From positions 64,752,005-64,816,004 of the forward strand of contig CM034538.1 of the NCBI GenBank assembly GCA_020002185.1: DNA of 64,000 bases. Reading direction: 5' to 3'. Position numbers and translations under genes: made by a program. This document shows, in pieces, positions 47,106 through 59,700 of this stretch (the stretch's first letter is position 1; every line of letters begins with the position of its first letter). Source of the stretch: Paraescarpia echinospica (Eukaryota; Annelida; Polychaeta; Sabellida; Siboglinidae). The notes beneath the pieces are model-generated. The model worked only from the letters and a program-made list of their open reading frames with translations. It was not told the DNA's origin and did no database searches.

Positions 47106-47123
47106 ATGTTATGTACTTTGCAG

Positions 47124-48119
47124 GTCCACTGCCTACTATGGTACTACAATATATCACATCCCGTTGTGACGGTGGCCGAGGAACTGAGAACCGGAAGAGG
47201 CCTCAGTGTTGGCGACTCTCATTACGAAGAAAGACTATTCACATGCGCACTTCCCACGTGGCATGTATCTGGCCACGTGTCACTGACACTCGACAGCGAA
47301 TGCAATCCGGCGAGTTCATTGGTTCCTATATCAATTCCGCCTCGGGCCCGGATGCACGATTTCGGTGTGTGCGTTGCTGTATCATATGGCATGTTGAACG
47401 TACCGAGGCTCAAGGAATGGGTAGAATTTCACCGCTTGCTGGGTGTCGGTGAATTTAACATTTACTACAGCAAATTGGACAAGACGGCTATCGAGGTGTT
47501 TAAAGCTTACTCCATTCAACGCGTGGTGGCGCTCCATCAGTCAGCGCCACCTATCGACAACTGGTGTACATGGTGTCAGAAACTGGCCACGATAGCTGTG
47601 CTGAACGATTGCTTGTATCGCAACATGCACCGGTATAAATACATGATCGTCGTCGATGTTGACGAAATAATCGTCCCGCATAAAGATGCCAACTACAGCG
47701 AAATGCTGCAGCGAATCATACGGACGTCACAATCATCATCAATCGACCAGTTTGCGTTCAGAAACGCCTATTTTTTTCTTGACTTTTCCGCGGACGAGAG
47801 CCAACCGCGAGAGTTGGCAACGTTGCGACATCACATGAGAACTGCCGTCAGTCAGCCGGGTGTCGCCGTCAAGTCTATCCTTAACCCGCGAGCGTGCGTC
47901 AGCATGCAGAACCACTATTGTGCGACGAGGAGGCCTCGCAACGCCACGGTGCTGATGGTAGACACCGAGATCGCCTTGAACCACCACTACAAGGGTTGTC
48001 ACTTGTCGGCAGACGAATGCACCTATGCACTTCTACACGGCGTGGATGATAGCGCCACATTACGATTCCGTGACAAACTGGAAGAGAGCGTAGCCAAACA
48101 ACAGGGCATTGCACGTTGA
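47124..48119 (+). CDS. Glycosyltransferase family 92 (DUF23) protein, catalytic exon
   Basis: 331 codons and a TGA, starting right after a TACTTTGCAG acceptor; with the upstream exon the protein is about 480 residues, normal for the family. Landmarks: [52 protein letters not shown], the [18 protein letters not shown] region, and [16 protein letters not shown], whose DVD (residues 327-329 of the joined protein) is the metal/UDP-sugar-binding DxD motif. [12 protein letters not shown] follows, then conserved cysteine and histidine positions toward the end (NHHYKGC). It is uninterrupted with all expected blocks, so it is probably a functional gene. It should act in the Golgi adding a hexose to glycans. 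No poly(A) signal was assigned. Confidence 0.88.
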   Translation, partial: VHCLLWYYNISHPVVTVAEELRTGRGLSVGDSHYEERLFTCALPTWHVSGHVSLTLDSECNPASSLVPISIPPRARMHDFGVCVAVSYGMLNVPRLKEWVEFHRLLGVGEFNIYYSKLDKTAIEVFKAYSIQRVVALHQSAPPIDNWCTWCQKLATIAVLNDCLYRNMHRYKYMIVVDVDEIIVPHKDANYSEMLQRIIRTSQSSSIDQFAFRNAYFFLDFSADESQPRELATLRHHMRTAVSQPGVAVKSILNPRACVSMQNHYCATRRPRNATVLMVDTEIALNHHYKGCHLSADECTYALLHGVDDSATLRFRDKLEESVAKQQGIAR

Positions 48120-50184
48120 TCGGTTAACTTAAGTGTCAACGTGTTCCCTAAAATGTGATATCCAACAATGTGTCTCACGTCTTCATATTGCAATGGTAGG
48201 GATGAGTTAGACAACATATGGGTTAGAAAGTTGTATATGAATGAGAACGCTGACTACGCTAAATCACGGTACTGGCTCCTGGTGCCTATCAAACCCTGCC
48301 ATAACAAACTTGCAGATTTACATTTACCCTAGCAAGAGAGCCCAGACAGCTTCGACGGTCTAGTTCTAGTCTACTTTCTGTTCCCAGAGTAAAGACAAAT
48401 AGCGAAACTCGAGCTGTCTCTGTTGCCTCACCAATTCTGTGAAACTCACTTTGTCACTATCAGTTAAAATGGTATACAAGACACACAGACGTGTGATTTG
48501 ATTACTATATGGCGTTTTGCTCGAGGTATTGTCATGGTCAAAGTCAAAACTTCAAAACAATGTTTTAAAGTGGCCTATTTTCACCAGTAGTGTCTTAGAA
48601 CGTAGAAATCAGAATATATTTATTTGACCTATATAATAGTAGGCATCCATACGTCCTGTTAGACTAGCGGTATTTAACCTTTTTGGCACTGTTACCCGTT
48701 GAGCGAGCCAACAAAACTCTAGCTACCCGTACATTTCAAAATAAGAAATTCGAGAAAAGGAAAGAAAAGAATAACATTATTGTCGCATAATATTTATATT
48801 TATTAGTAAAACATTACTATAGCATTAGATTTTACAGTTTGGCTTCACATGACGAGCAATACATTACAGAAAAGATCTGTGTATGGTTGACGTTGCATCA
48901 TCTTGATGAACTTTGAAATGGGGGACTTTGTCACAGCTAGATCAAATAGCAAGTCATCATTCATCAGTGCAAGTTCGAATATATCTCGTGCCTTGGTTTT
49001 AATGTTGATCCTTGTAGAAATGTCAGTTATCCACAGCATTAAGGTGGGATGAGAAATATTACAGCTCAGTCAGACCGAATTGGGTATTCACCACCAGCTT
49101 ATTGTCAGAAGGTTACCAGAACAGAATCCTGAATGCCTACTTTCAGCATGTGTTATCTTTCTTCTCTGATAACTTTTTGTCCACCAAAATATCATTACCT
49201 ATGCATTCTTCTCAGTGTTCCAAACCTGGGAATTGTCCAAATAGGCCTTTCCCGTGGAAATTATGTGTGGCATGATATCGTCAACAAATGGACAGCAATT
49301 GAAAATTTGGAGAACATGAATACCTAAGTAGTCTGTACTACATATCTTGTTGGTAAAAGTCGATTTACAAAAGGAACTAGCAACCCTTCCTTGAGCAGTG
49401 AAACTATTTACAGTATTCCATTGGTGTATGGGTTTCAACTGATTGATCTTACCAAAAGATATGCTATGCAGCCAAGCTTCATGATAAATATATGGACTCT
49501 TGGTCTGACATCGTGACCTAAAAAGTTGGTGTATAACGGTACTCCCCCTTCCAAGAAAATAAAAAAATGTATTTTAATTCGAAATCACGGTGGAATGATT
49601 TCTCCACGCTAAGCAGCGATTCTGGACAAAGAGAACACTGACATCGGCTGCAATTCCTTGACATTCACAGACAATTCTGGGGTTCATGATACTCTATGGT
49701 AAACAGTTTAGAGAACAGACAGTCTTCTTTTACACAGTCGCCGTTCAGGTACAAGCAATTGTGCATGGTAAATAATATGTTGATTCATTCAATTGAAGTG
49801 CCATCTGCTAACATTTCTGCACCTAAAACGGTTTTATCCCTAAGTGACCTCACACATCTAATATATTAAGTTTTCATGGCTATATCATACAATGATATAT
49901 GGTTCAGTTATCTCCCTTGTTCCTCGCCAATGACAAGCTTCGATTCTTCAACTAGACATGACTTGATTAGATTCTGTCCTACTGTAAGGAAGTTCTTACT
50001 TCCAGCAAAAGGCGTTCTTAGGTTCTGGTGGGTCATTCTTCGACACACTGTCGTGATGAATCATTGTCGTGATGAATACTTAATTATTGATATATACATA
50101 TTTAAAAACGCCAGAAGGGGTAATTACTCCCAGGTTAAATACCGCTGTATTAGACAATGGTTTGCGCCGTTATTGTCAATATGA
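48120..50184. other. No gene recognised
   Basis: 3' flank of the GT92 gene. Several stop-broken frames but none recognised with confidence. Confidence 0.4.
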
Positions 50185-50535
50185 TTATGTACATCACCTG
50201 GAGTGGCTTATAGATCCCACTCCGGCATGGCAGTCTCCTCCGCTCTTGTAGCAGGCATAGGGAGTTGGTGGAGAAGATAATGCAGGATTGGTAGATCTCT
50301 GCTTTCGGGCGTCCCTTTTCTCAACCAGTTGTGTTGTTCTTGTGTCTTCTCTTTTCACACCTATTTTAAAGATCGACTTCCACTGGGTGCGCGGCTGTCT
50401 CCCAACTGTTTGCGTTGATACCCGCCAGCTTCATGTCCAGTTTACATGCGTCTATGTACCGCATATACTAGGTAAGGTCGGGAGACCCCCATTAAGATAT
50501 ATAACATCGCTAGGACAGGAGCCACCTCATAATAT
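50185..50535 (-). mobile_element. LINE C-terminal fragment with zinc-finger tail
   Basis: Minus strand, with frame changes: RPPLRY, VCKLDMKLAGINANSWET-type sequence, an R..W...LK basic block, RRREDTRTTQLVEKRDARKQ-type sequence, TNPALSSP and a C....CHAGVGSISH stretch. This is the C-terminus of a non-LTR family whose ORF2 ends 'GRP.LRYKDVCKRDMK..GI....WE..A..R..WR' then a C2H2-like finger. Only the tail is present. Confidence 0.7.
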
Positions 50536-51779
50536 TGTGCCAATAGTTATGAAGATACACATGTCAAAATAGAGTTTCCACGAACGCTTTCATCGAGGCG
50601 GTGGCAGTTAAACAGCAGTTACAATGTCGTATTGCGTGTTTTAAGAGAGCTATACCAGAAAGCAATGACTCTAGGTTGTGTGTCAGCAGTGCTGTAAGGT
50701 CTGACCTCCTAAATTAAGTTTCTGACAATCAAGTGTTCCATTGTCTGATGGTTTCGCGGACTTGGAATTTTCTGACAGATTATTGGACTCGGTGTTTTGT
50801 GATTCAGGAAAAATAGAAACGGTTGTGTTGACCGATCCACTCACCGAAGGGTTGTAATTATAAACCAGATTGAGAGAGTAACGTACCATCAACCTAGCGT
50901 AATTGTGATGATGAGTCGCGAAGCAGAGTGGGCATATTCTGCCAGGAGCTCATATGATGAGATCGCAATTCCTATAAATACATGTGATGCTTGAACGGTG
51001 TTCAATGTTCTTGATGTGGGACTCTTCTTCAATTATTGCTTAAGCAAGTTTTCGTATTCTTTACTATTGGGATTTTGCCGCTCAACGAATCTACGGAAGG
51101 AGAGGATCTGAAGAGCTGTCACAATAACACAGTGAAGTCTCTTGCAACTGTTGAAGTGTTTTCCTAATAAGATTCCATTCATGGAACCAGCCCCTTACTT
51201 CACAAATCATGCTAATTGTAATAAATCAGTAAGAAGTACATGATCACTTCCACTCCAAGGAGGAAACTACTGGATTTCACATTTGAGTGTTGTAACTGTC
51301 TTGAAAAGCATTGTTGCGAAAATTCCCTAGGTTAGAGGGTTTCACCTATGGACTAAAGTATAGCTAATTTATAGCATAGTACTCATAAGACGTCATACTG
51401 ACGTCATTACAACACAATTATATAGTAATTATGATACCATTGGAAAGAGTATAAATACCTTTCCAATTGTACCGTATTTGCTATAGTTTGGAAGATCTGT
51501 GTTGGTCAAATGGACTATTGTTTACCCCCACCCCATCTTTTGTTATTCACACCTAAGAGCATTCATCATCCAATGGCACCTCAGTCCACCGCTCGGGAAC
51601 CTTAAGACGCGGCGTTTTGAACAGCCTAAGTGTAGGGCTACTCAGAAATATCCACCAGACACCTGATCATTTCAAGCAAATAAATGAAGTCTGGCTCTTG
51701 GACTATAAAAGATCCGCGGGCACGCCAAATTACCAAGGTCTAGGGGGCATGTGCCCCCAGGCTCCCCCGGATCCGCATA
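50536..51779. other. No gene recognised
   Basis: No domain, RNA gene or structured repeat identified. Confidence 0.45.
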
Positions 51780-53235
51780 TGTATATATTTATTAATTACA
51801 GGGCTGCGTAGCTAAATTGGGTATCGCGATGTTTGATATAGGACGTTACATATTCGTAGTAAGTATGCATAACAATAGTATATACATAACTGAAAGTAAA
51901 GCAAACATTATGCCACCAGATATTACATTTTAATTTGGTTTCGTGACCGAAGATGAACAATATTTCATATCATGACATACATTCGTGGCATATGACAATT
52001 GCTTTTATCTCAAAATAATAACCTCTCTTCATTTCCAAATAAATTAATGTTAGGTTGTCTGACAACCAAGGTAATATATTGCATACACAACAAAAACTCT
52101 TATTTTTATAACCGCTAAACCTCACACATTCGGCTAAAATTATAGATCTACTGATTACAGGACTGCATAGCTAACGTTGTTATACAAATGTTTACAATAG
52201 TACGTTGCATAGTTATGGTAAATACCAATTTCAATATTGTAGACGGACAAAAAGAAAGCACACAATATGTCAACATACACTAATATTATAGTTAGATTTC
52301 GTAACGGAAGGTGTACAATACTTCAAATAATTGCTTACAGTCATGGAACAAGGGGAACGTTTGGTTCTAACTGAAGAGTAAAGATATTCATACGCCAACT
52401 AACATGGCACTGTACGCTTCATAATCGCACAAAATATATAGTAGCATCTATGTGCCACACAAATTATAACTGGTTGATCTTACGTCATGAAACGTAAAGG
52501 GATAATATTAGTATTTTGGTTGTGTATGCAATGTTTTAGATTCTTTATCAGAAAATGTTGTGTTGTTTTATTTATAAATAAACTGGAATTGTCGCGAGAA
52601 AAAAAGAACAATTGCCATGCGCCACGTGTGTTAGTAATGAGTTGAACTATTGTACACCTTCGGTCACTAAACCAAATGAAAATGTTAACACAATCTGTGC
52701 ATATGTTGAGCTTTTCTTTCAAGTAGGTCTGCACTATTGGCATTCACATTAACTACAAATTCGTATCAAACATTTTGACATAAAATTAGCTACGTAGCTA
52801 TGTAATTAGTAGATATGTAGTCAATTGTGTTTGAAGTCAGCATCTATGGTGGTTATGGAAAATAAGGGGTAGGGTTAGTGTTTCGGTTTTGTACGCAATC
52901 TATTACATTGTTTATCAGAAATACTAGTGTTGCTTTAGTTGGAAATGAACTGGGATTGTGGAGGGTTTAAACATAATTGTCATGCACTAGATGTATAAGT
53001 ATTGATTTGAACTAATGCCCACCCTTCACGAAATCCACCTAAATTCTTAATACATCTCAGCATATGTTGTGTTTTTCTTTACTCTTCGTCTATAACATTG
53101 AGATCCCCATTAACTACAAATTAACTACAAATACGCATCACACCACCAGACATATTTAAATACCAAAAGTAGCTATGTAACCTTGTAACTAGCATATATA
53201 TATTGCCGATTATGTTCTTGGGCAGCGGTTATGAA
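51780..53235. repeat. Four diverged copies of a ~360-bp repeat, two per orientation
   Basis: Plus-oriented copies start near 51785 and 52145 (GATTACAGGACTGCATAGCT in the second; TAATTACAGGGCTGCGTAGC in the first). Minus-oriented copies occupy about 52470-52810 and 52850-53200. Landmarks shared in order: the GTAGCTA word, TTTGGTTT(C/A)GTGACCGAAG with TGTACAATA, GGCA(A/T)..GACAATTG, and TTGCATACACAAC(C/A)AAAA. The arrangement is two tandem units facing two tandem units, with the turn near 52450. Confidence 0.7.
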
Positions 53236-53680
53236 AAATATGGGGGTAGGGTTAATATTTTGTGTCATCTGTCATGGAGGAGTAACAAATACAACCATTA
53301 ATGTGGCCGAAGCTTGTTTGATGTAGTAATAAAGAAACAATGGATACGTATAATGAAGGCTGGTAACGGGCAACTTTTATTGCCAACTGGTATGCAATTC
53401 AATCATACCAGAAATATATAATTCACGTATAAAGCATTGCATACATAAACATTTGCTACGACAATGCAATGCAAAGTTAGTGATATACACAATGACAAAC
53501 AGTAGATAACTATACAGTGAAGACACTGCTATTCTACACGACGACATCAAAGGTGAGGGGCAACCCGCCACTGTTACTGCTCGTAATGAGAAATATCACC
53601 CCCACCCAAGGCAACACTACATAACTTACGAGAAAAAACGAGTCCAATACAATATGTAGTTTGTTCAGCAGCAGCAAATG
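53236..53680. other. No gene recognised
   Basis: Unique AT-rich spacer before the 34-bp array. Confidence 0.5.
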
Positions 53681-55706
53681 TGCATACCACACTCTAATTA
53701 CCAAACTATAAATGTGTATACCACACTCTAATTACCAAACTATAAATGCGTATACCACACTCTAATTACCAAACTATAAATGCGTATACCACACTCTAAT
53801 TACCAAACTATAAATGCGTATACCACACTCTAATTACCAAACTATAAATGCGTATACCACACTCTAATTACCAAACTATAAATGCGTATACCACACTCTA
53901 ATTACCAAACTATAAATGCGTATACCACACTCTAATTACCAAACTATAAATGCGTATACCACACTCTAATTACCAAACTATAAATGCGTATACCACTCTA
54001 ATTACCAAACTATAAATGTGTATACCACACTCTAATTACCAAACTATAAATGCGTATACCACACTCTAATTACCAAACTATAAATGTGTATACCACACTC
54101 TAATTACCAAACTATCAATGCGTATACCACACTCTAATTACCAAACTATAAATGCGTATACCACACTCTAATTACCAAACTATAAATGGGTATACCACAC
54201 TCTAATTACCAAAATATAAAATTGTGTATACCACACTCTAATTACCAAACTATAAATGTGTATACCACACTCTAATTACTAAACTATAAATGCGTATACC
54301 ACACTCTAATTACCAAACTATAAATGCGTATACCACACTCTAATTACCAAACTATAAATGCGTATACCACACTCTAATTACCAAACTATAAATGTGTATA
54401 CCACACTCTAATTACCAAACTATAAATGCGTATACCACACTCTAATTATCAAACTATAAATGCGTATACCACACTCTAATTACCAAACTATAAATGCGTA
54501 TACCACACTCTAATTACCAAACTATAAATGCGTATACCACTCTAATTACCAAACTATAAATGCGTATACCACACTCTAATTACCAAACTATAAATGCGTA
54601 TACCACACTCTAATTACCAAACTATAAATGTGTATACCACACTCTAATTACCAAACTATCAATGCGTATACCACACTCTAATTACCAAACTATAAATGCG
54701 TATACCACACTCTAATTACCAAACTATAAATGGGTATACCACACTCTAATTACCAAAATATAAAATTGTGTATACCACACTCTAATTACCAAACTATAAA
54801 TGTGTATACCACACTCTAATTACTAAACTATAAATGCGTATACCACACTCTAATTACCAAACTATAAATGCGTATACCACACTCTAATTACCAAACTATA
54901 AATGCGTATACCACACTCTAATTACCAAACTATAAATGTGTATACCACACTCTAATTACCAAACTATAAATGCGTATACCACACTCTAATTACCAAACTA
55001 TAAATGCGTATACCACACTCTAATTACCAAACTATAAATGCGTATACCACACTCTAATTACCAAACTATAAATGCGTATACCACTCTAATTACCAAACTA
55101 TAAATGCGTATACCACACTCTAATTACCAAACTATAAATGCGTATACCACACTCTAATTACCAAACTATAAATGTGTATACCACACTCTAATTACCAAAC
55201 TATAAATGCGTATACCACACTCTAATTACCAAACTATAAATGCGTATACCACACTCTAATTACCAAACTATAAATGCGTATACCACACTCTAATTACCAA
55301 ACTATAAATGTGTATACCACTCTAAATGCGTATACCACACTCTAATTACCAAACTATAAATGCGTATACCACACTCTAATTACCAAACTATAAATGGGTA
55401 TACCACACTATAATTACCAAAATATAAAATTGTGTATACCACACTCTAATTACCAAACTATAAATGTGTATACCACACTCTAATTACTAAACTATAAATG
55501 CGTATACCACACTCTAATTACCAAACTATAAATGCGTATACCACACTCTAATTACCAAACTATAAATGTGTATACCACACTCTAATTACCAAACTATAAA
55601 TGTGTATACCACACTCTAATTATTAAACTATAAATGCGTATACCACACTCTAATTACCAAACTATAAATGCGTATTCCACACTCTAATTACCAAACTATA
55701 AATGCG
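53681..55706 (+). repeat. 34-bp satellite array with 544-bp higher-order period
   Basis: About 59-60 head-to-tail copies of a 34-bp unit (core ATACCACACTCTAATTACCA, then AACTATAAATGCGT). Variant units recur at a fixed distance: the 2-base-deleted TACCACTCTAA unit at 53991, 54535 and 55079, the CTATCAATG unit at 54113 and 54657, and the CCAAAATATAAAATTGTG unit at 54209 and 54753. Each spacing is 544, i.e. 16 units. A third, rearranged round follows to 55706. Non-coding. Confidence 0.98.
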
Positions 55707-56082
55707 TTCACTCATTAACATAGAAAACCAAAATAATGCCCATAATTACTGCTTGAGCATACCCCCTCCCAGACCAGTCTGAGCAAGACAGAGCAACGCA
55801 CACTATTGCTGTATAACACAGTCCAGTAGTACATTTTCGGAGTGTACTGTAAATGTTAGTATTCCGGTAGTGTGCCAAACTCACTCTCAGACCCGGCTGA
55901 GCAAGTCAATCCAGCACACCCCAAAACAATCCGACACCAACGCAATCTTGCAAAATAATCAACTGTACCTGAAATATGTGTGTACAAATGTTATATCGAT
56001 GAACCAGACCGACTCTCAGACCAGGTTAAGCAGGCCTTAACCAATATACACGATATTAATTTATGGTTACACTTACACATGT

Positions 56083-56146
56083 GTGTGTTTGTGTGTGTGT
56101 GTGAGTGCGTGTGCGTGCGTGCGTGTGCGTGCGTGTGTGTGTGTGC
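56083..56146 (+). repeat. (GT)n microsatellite
   Basis: GT run with GC interruptions of about 64 bases. Confidence 0.95.
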
Positions 56147-56470
56147 AGCAGCAGTGAACTTGGCCTTTATAGCCAGTGATCTCTGCCTGTTTTAGTGATG
56201 TTAGCCAGCATTTTTGTGTAACATAATACATTATATTATGTATTGTGACAACTGCTACATAACGTGCAATATTGCATGGTTGATGTGCCTTGTTATCGAC
56301 CGCGATTTCTGTTTTTATAACGTTTTTTGTTTGTTGGGTTATTTATGTGCGGCAGCGAACTCGGTCTGTATAGCCAGTGATATCGGCCTGTTTGAGTGAT
56401 GTTAGCCAGATATTTGTTTGTGGAAGGTGATGTGTAGTTTTGTTTTGTTGGGTTATTTATGTACGCAATT
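56144..56470 (+). repeat. Diverged direct repeats upstream of the LTR element
   Basis: TATAGCCAGTGAT followed by GCCTGTTT(T/G)AGTGATG and TTAGCCAG occurs at about 56168-56210 and 56368-56412. TGTTGGGTTATTTATGT occurs at 56331-56347 and 56447-56463. The LTR element inserted 17 bases after the second. Confidence 0.75.
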
Positions 56471-56480
56471 CAACATCGTC

Positions 56481-56638
56481 CGCCAGTCTATCGTCATATC
56501 CATATATGTAGATCTGTGGAATTGCGGCTCACCGAGTCACGTTACTGGTCTCGCCCTCCGGCATGTTTACGCGCACTGTTTGATGCGTTAATAAATGTTC
56601 TTTGCTGTTCGTTGATATACTAGTTGTCTATACTGGCG
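56481..56638 (+). repeat. 5' LTR, 158 bp
   Basis: Identical to 61707-61864. It contains AATAAA at 56590-56595, a plausible polyadenylation signal. Very short for an LTR. Confidence 0.96.
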
Positions 56639-56651
56639 TGGTGGCAGCGGT
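56639..56651 (+). other. Primer binding site, tRNA-Leu type
   Basis: TGGTGGCAGCGGT starts directly after the 5' LTR. Its complement ACCGCTGCCACCA matches the 3' end, including CCA, of metazoan tRNA-Leu(AAG/UAG) as I know it, over 13 bases. Confidence 0.75.
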
Positions 56652-56791
56652 ACTGTTCGCAGTGTACCCTAAGAAACGCCTCACAAGTGACACTCGTAAC
56701 TATAGCCAAACAAAAGGCACAACGAGACAGAGTACGTAAGTTACACTGGCAAAGCTTTGAACCTTTATAAACCGGAGCGTCAGTCACTGTC

Positions 56792-59700
56792 ATGGCACAG
56801 AGAGCACCGAAGCAGTGGTCAATCTCAAAGCATGAAACTCTGACGTCGTTTGAGAACTGGCGACAAAATATACAATACACACTATCGCTAGACGCCAATT
56901 TCGCGACATTTTTGCTTGACCAATCCGAATGGAAAAAGAAGACGAATTCCACCCCGTTGCGGGGTCTAACCGATGATGACGAAAACGTCCCTGCGGCTAG
57001 TCGGAGTACGGCCACACAAAAGGTCACGCACCTTGACCTAATGCTTGGCCAAATCGCCAATTTCTGTCCCGTTATATCGAGGAATACAATCGTAAAGAAC
57101 TCTGTTTCTATAAAATCAATCTGGCAAGCAATACGCTTACATTTCGGCTTCCAATCCTCGGGCGCACACTTCCTCGACTTCGCCGAAATCAAGCTGGAGG
57201 CGGACGAAAGTCATGAAAATCTCTTTCAGAGATTGATGGCTTTCGTCGAGGACAACCTGTTGGCCGTGGGAGGTGGCATATCTCACCACCTGGAGTTACC
57301 GTCGTCAAACGAGGACATATCCCCGTCGTTGGAGAATATGATCGTCCTCCAATGGCTCAAACTAATCCACCCTGAGCTACCCCGTCTAGTGAAACAACGA
57401 TACGGGACAGAATTACGCAGCCGAACACTCGCAAGTCTGAAACCCGAGATATCGCAAGCATTAACTTCTCTCCTTGATGAGCTAACCGCTATCTCCGAAA
57501 TAAAAGTCATGCGACAATCAACCACCAACCAACGGTCTGGCTCTTCTCAATCTCGTCGATATCAACGTAGTGCAAGCAACCCAACCACTCGGCGAGCCAA
57601 ACAGTGTCCACTGTGCAAGCAAGCGGGTCGTGCCAGCTACGAGCACTACCTGAGCGAGTGCAGGTTCCTACATGAGAACGACCGGTTGTACCTATCCATA
57701 GCGCGCAATATAATCGGAGTGGACTGCGACGACGGCTCGGATGATGAACAGTCAGCTGGAGACGGAGACTGCACTGGCGACGTGTCGACCGTGGCATGTC
57801 GTGTGAACACAAAACAGTCGCCATTTTTCAAGTCATTTTACCGACATCATCCATTACGACTCACACTAGACACCGGTGCGGAGACAAACATGATCAGAGA
57901 GGCAGTCGCTAAAAGCATCGGAGCTAAAATCGGCAAAAGCTCACAGCTAGCGAGTCAGGCTGATGGTGTTACTCCGCTGAACGTTATCGGAGAAACACAC
58001 CTGACCTTGTCGCGCGACGGAACTGACCTCCAACTCGATGCGCTAGTTGTTGCAGATCTCGACGTGGACGTACTCGCGGGCACGCCGTTCATGTCTACCA
58101 ATGACGTATCCGTTCGTCCTGCCAGACACGAGATCACAATCGGTGAAACCACTGTCATACAGTACGGTTTCCAAACGTCAGGTAACGAGCAATATCACAC
58201 CGTACGCAGGGCTCACGCATACGTGCTGTACGCACCCTCGCCATCTACCACGGTTTGGCCGGGTGAGTTCGTAGAGCTCCAGTTGCCCACAGCCCTAGAC
58301 GACCAGACTCTGGCAGTCGAGCCACGCAGCTCTCCACTCAACGAAGGTTGGCCAAAGCCTGGAATCATTGAGGCCGTCGGCAACAAAATACGACTCGTCA
58401 ACACGTTGCCCAGACCACTAAAGCTGTTTCGCCACGAACACTTTTGTCAGGTGCGTCACACTGTCGCGTCACCGACCTGTGACACCGAATCTGAACCCGC
58501 TGTGAAGACTCGTAACATTGCCCACACCACTGACCTCTTCTCCGAAGCTATAGAGTTGGACTGCGACAAACAACTACCCGAGAGCATGCGAGGACAGTTC
58601 CGCAGTCTACATCAACAACACGACTCCGTTTTCAACCCGAGCATCGTGGGCTATAATGGACATGCGGGGCCTTTCACGGCAGTCGTCAACATGGGTCCGG
58701 TCCTGCCTCCTCAGCGCAAAGGAAGATGTCCTCAATACGCGCGCGAAAAACTGACCGAACTGCAGGAGAAGTTCGACGAGCTGGAGGCGGTTGGCGTGTT
58801 CCAACGACCGGAAGATGCCGGAATATCCGTCGAGTACCTGAACCCATCGTTCCTCGTTCGCAAGCCGAATGGAGGATCGAGGCTAGTTACTGCCTTCTCA
58901 GACGTTGGGAGGTACAGTAAACCACAACCGTCACTCATGCCAGATGTTGACTCTACCCTCCGCCAGATCGCGTGCTGGAAATACATGGTGGTGTCTGATC
59001 TAACCAGTGCTTTCTATCAGATCCCCCTAGCGAAGGAGTCAATGAAATTCTGTGGAGTGGCAACACCATTCCGTGGGGTACGTGTCTACACCAGATGCGC
59101 TATGGGGATGCCCGGTTCTGAGACCGCACTTGAAGAACTGATGTGCAGAGTACTAGGCGACCTTCTGCAAGACGGAGTTGTGGCCAAACTGGCCGATGAC
59201 TTGTACTGCGGAGGAAACTCACCCGAAGAACTACTAGACAACTGGGGTCGCGTTCTCGATGCCCTTGATCTATGCGATCTACGTCTGTCGGCGAAGAAGA
59301 CACGCGTTTGCCCCACATCTACTACCATTCTGGGTTGGGTTTGGTCTCAAGGCACAATACGCGCCAGCCCCCATCGTATCACAACACTGTCGTCATGTGT
59401 ACCACCACAGACCGTTCTCGGGCTGCGTTCCTTCGTTGGCGCTTTCAAAGTACTGGGACGTGTCATCCCGCAGAGTTCCAAGGTGCTCGCTCCTCTCGAA
59501 TCACACATCGCGGGGAAGAAGTCTCAGGAGCCGATAAGCTGGTCCGAAAACCTCCACGAGGCGTTCTGTACAGCCCAGAAGGCCCTGTCAACTAACAGGT
59601 CAATCACCTTGCCAAGACCTGATGACCAATTGTGGATCGTCACCGACGGATCCGTCACACAGCGCGGTATCGGTGCCACTCTGTACGTATCACGCAACGG

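Larger units (their letters stand above)
45253..47123 (+). other. Phase-0 intron of the GT92 gene
   Basis: GTGAAT donor at 45253, TACTTTGCAG acceptor ending at 47123. The intron holds an RTE-like LINE fragment in antisense and long TA repeats just upstream of the acceptor. Confidence 0.75.

Noticed and set aside
46826..47123. I/Y-rich N-terminus continuous with the GT92 catalytic exon
   Set aside because: It is TA microsatellite upstream of a good TTTGCAG acceptor, and the protein joins better to the 44806-45252 exon in phase 0.
48845..49438. Minus-strand frames vaguely like hAT-derived ZBED/GTF2IRD2-type proteins
   Set aside because: Only loose resemblance and no diagnostic motif; not enough to call.
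53681..55706. CRISPR-like array of 34-bp repeats
   Set aside because: There are no unique spacers; units abut directly. It is a eukaryotic satellite.
56620..57192. Minus-strand 190-codon frame
   Set aside because: Shadow of the LTR edge and gag region of the retrotransposon.
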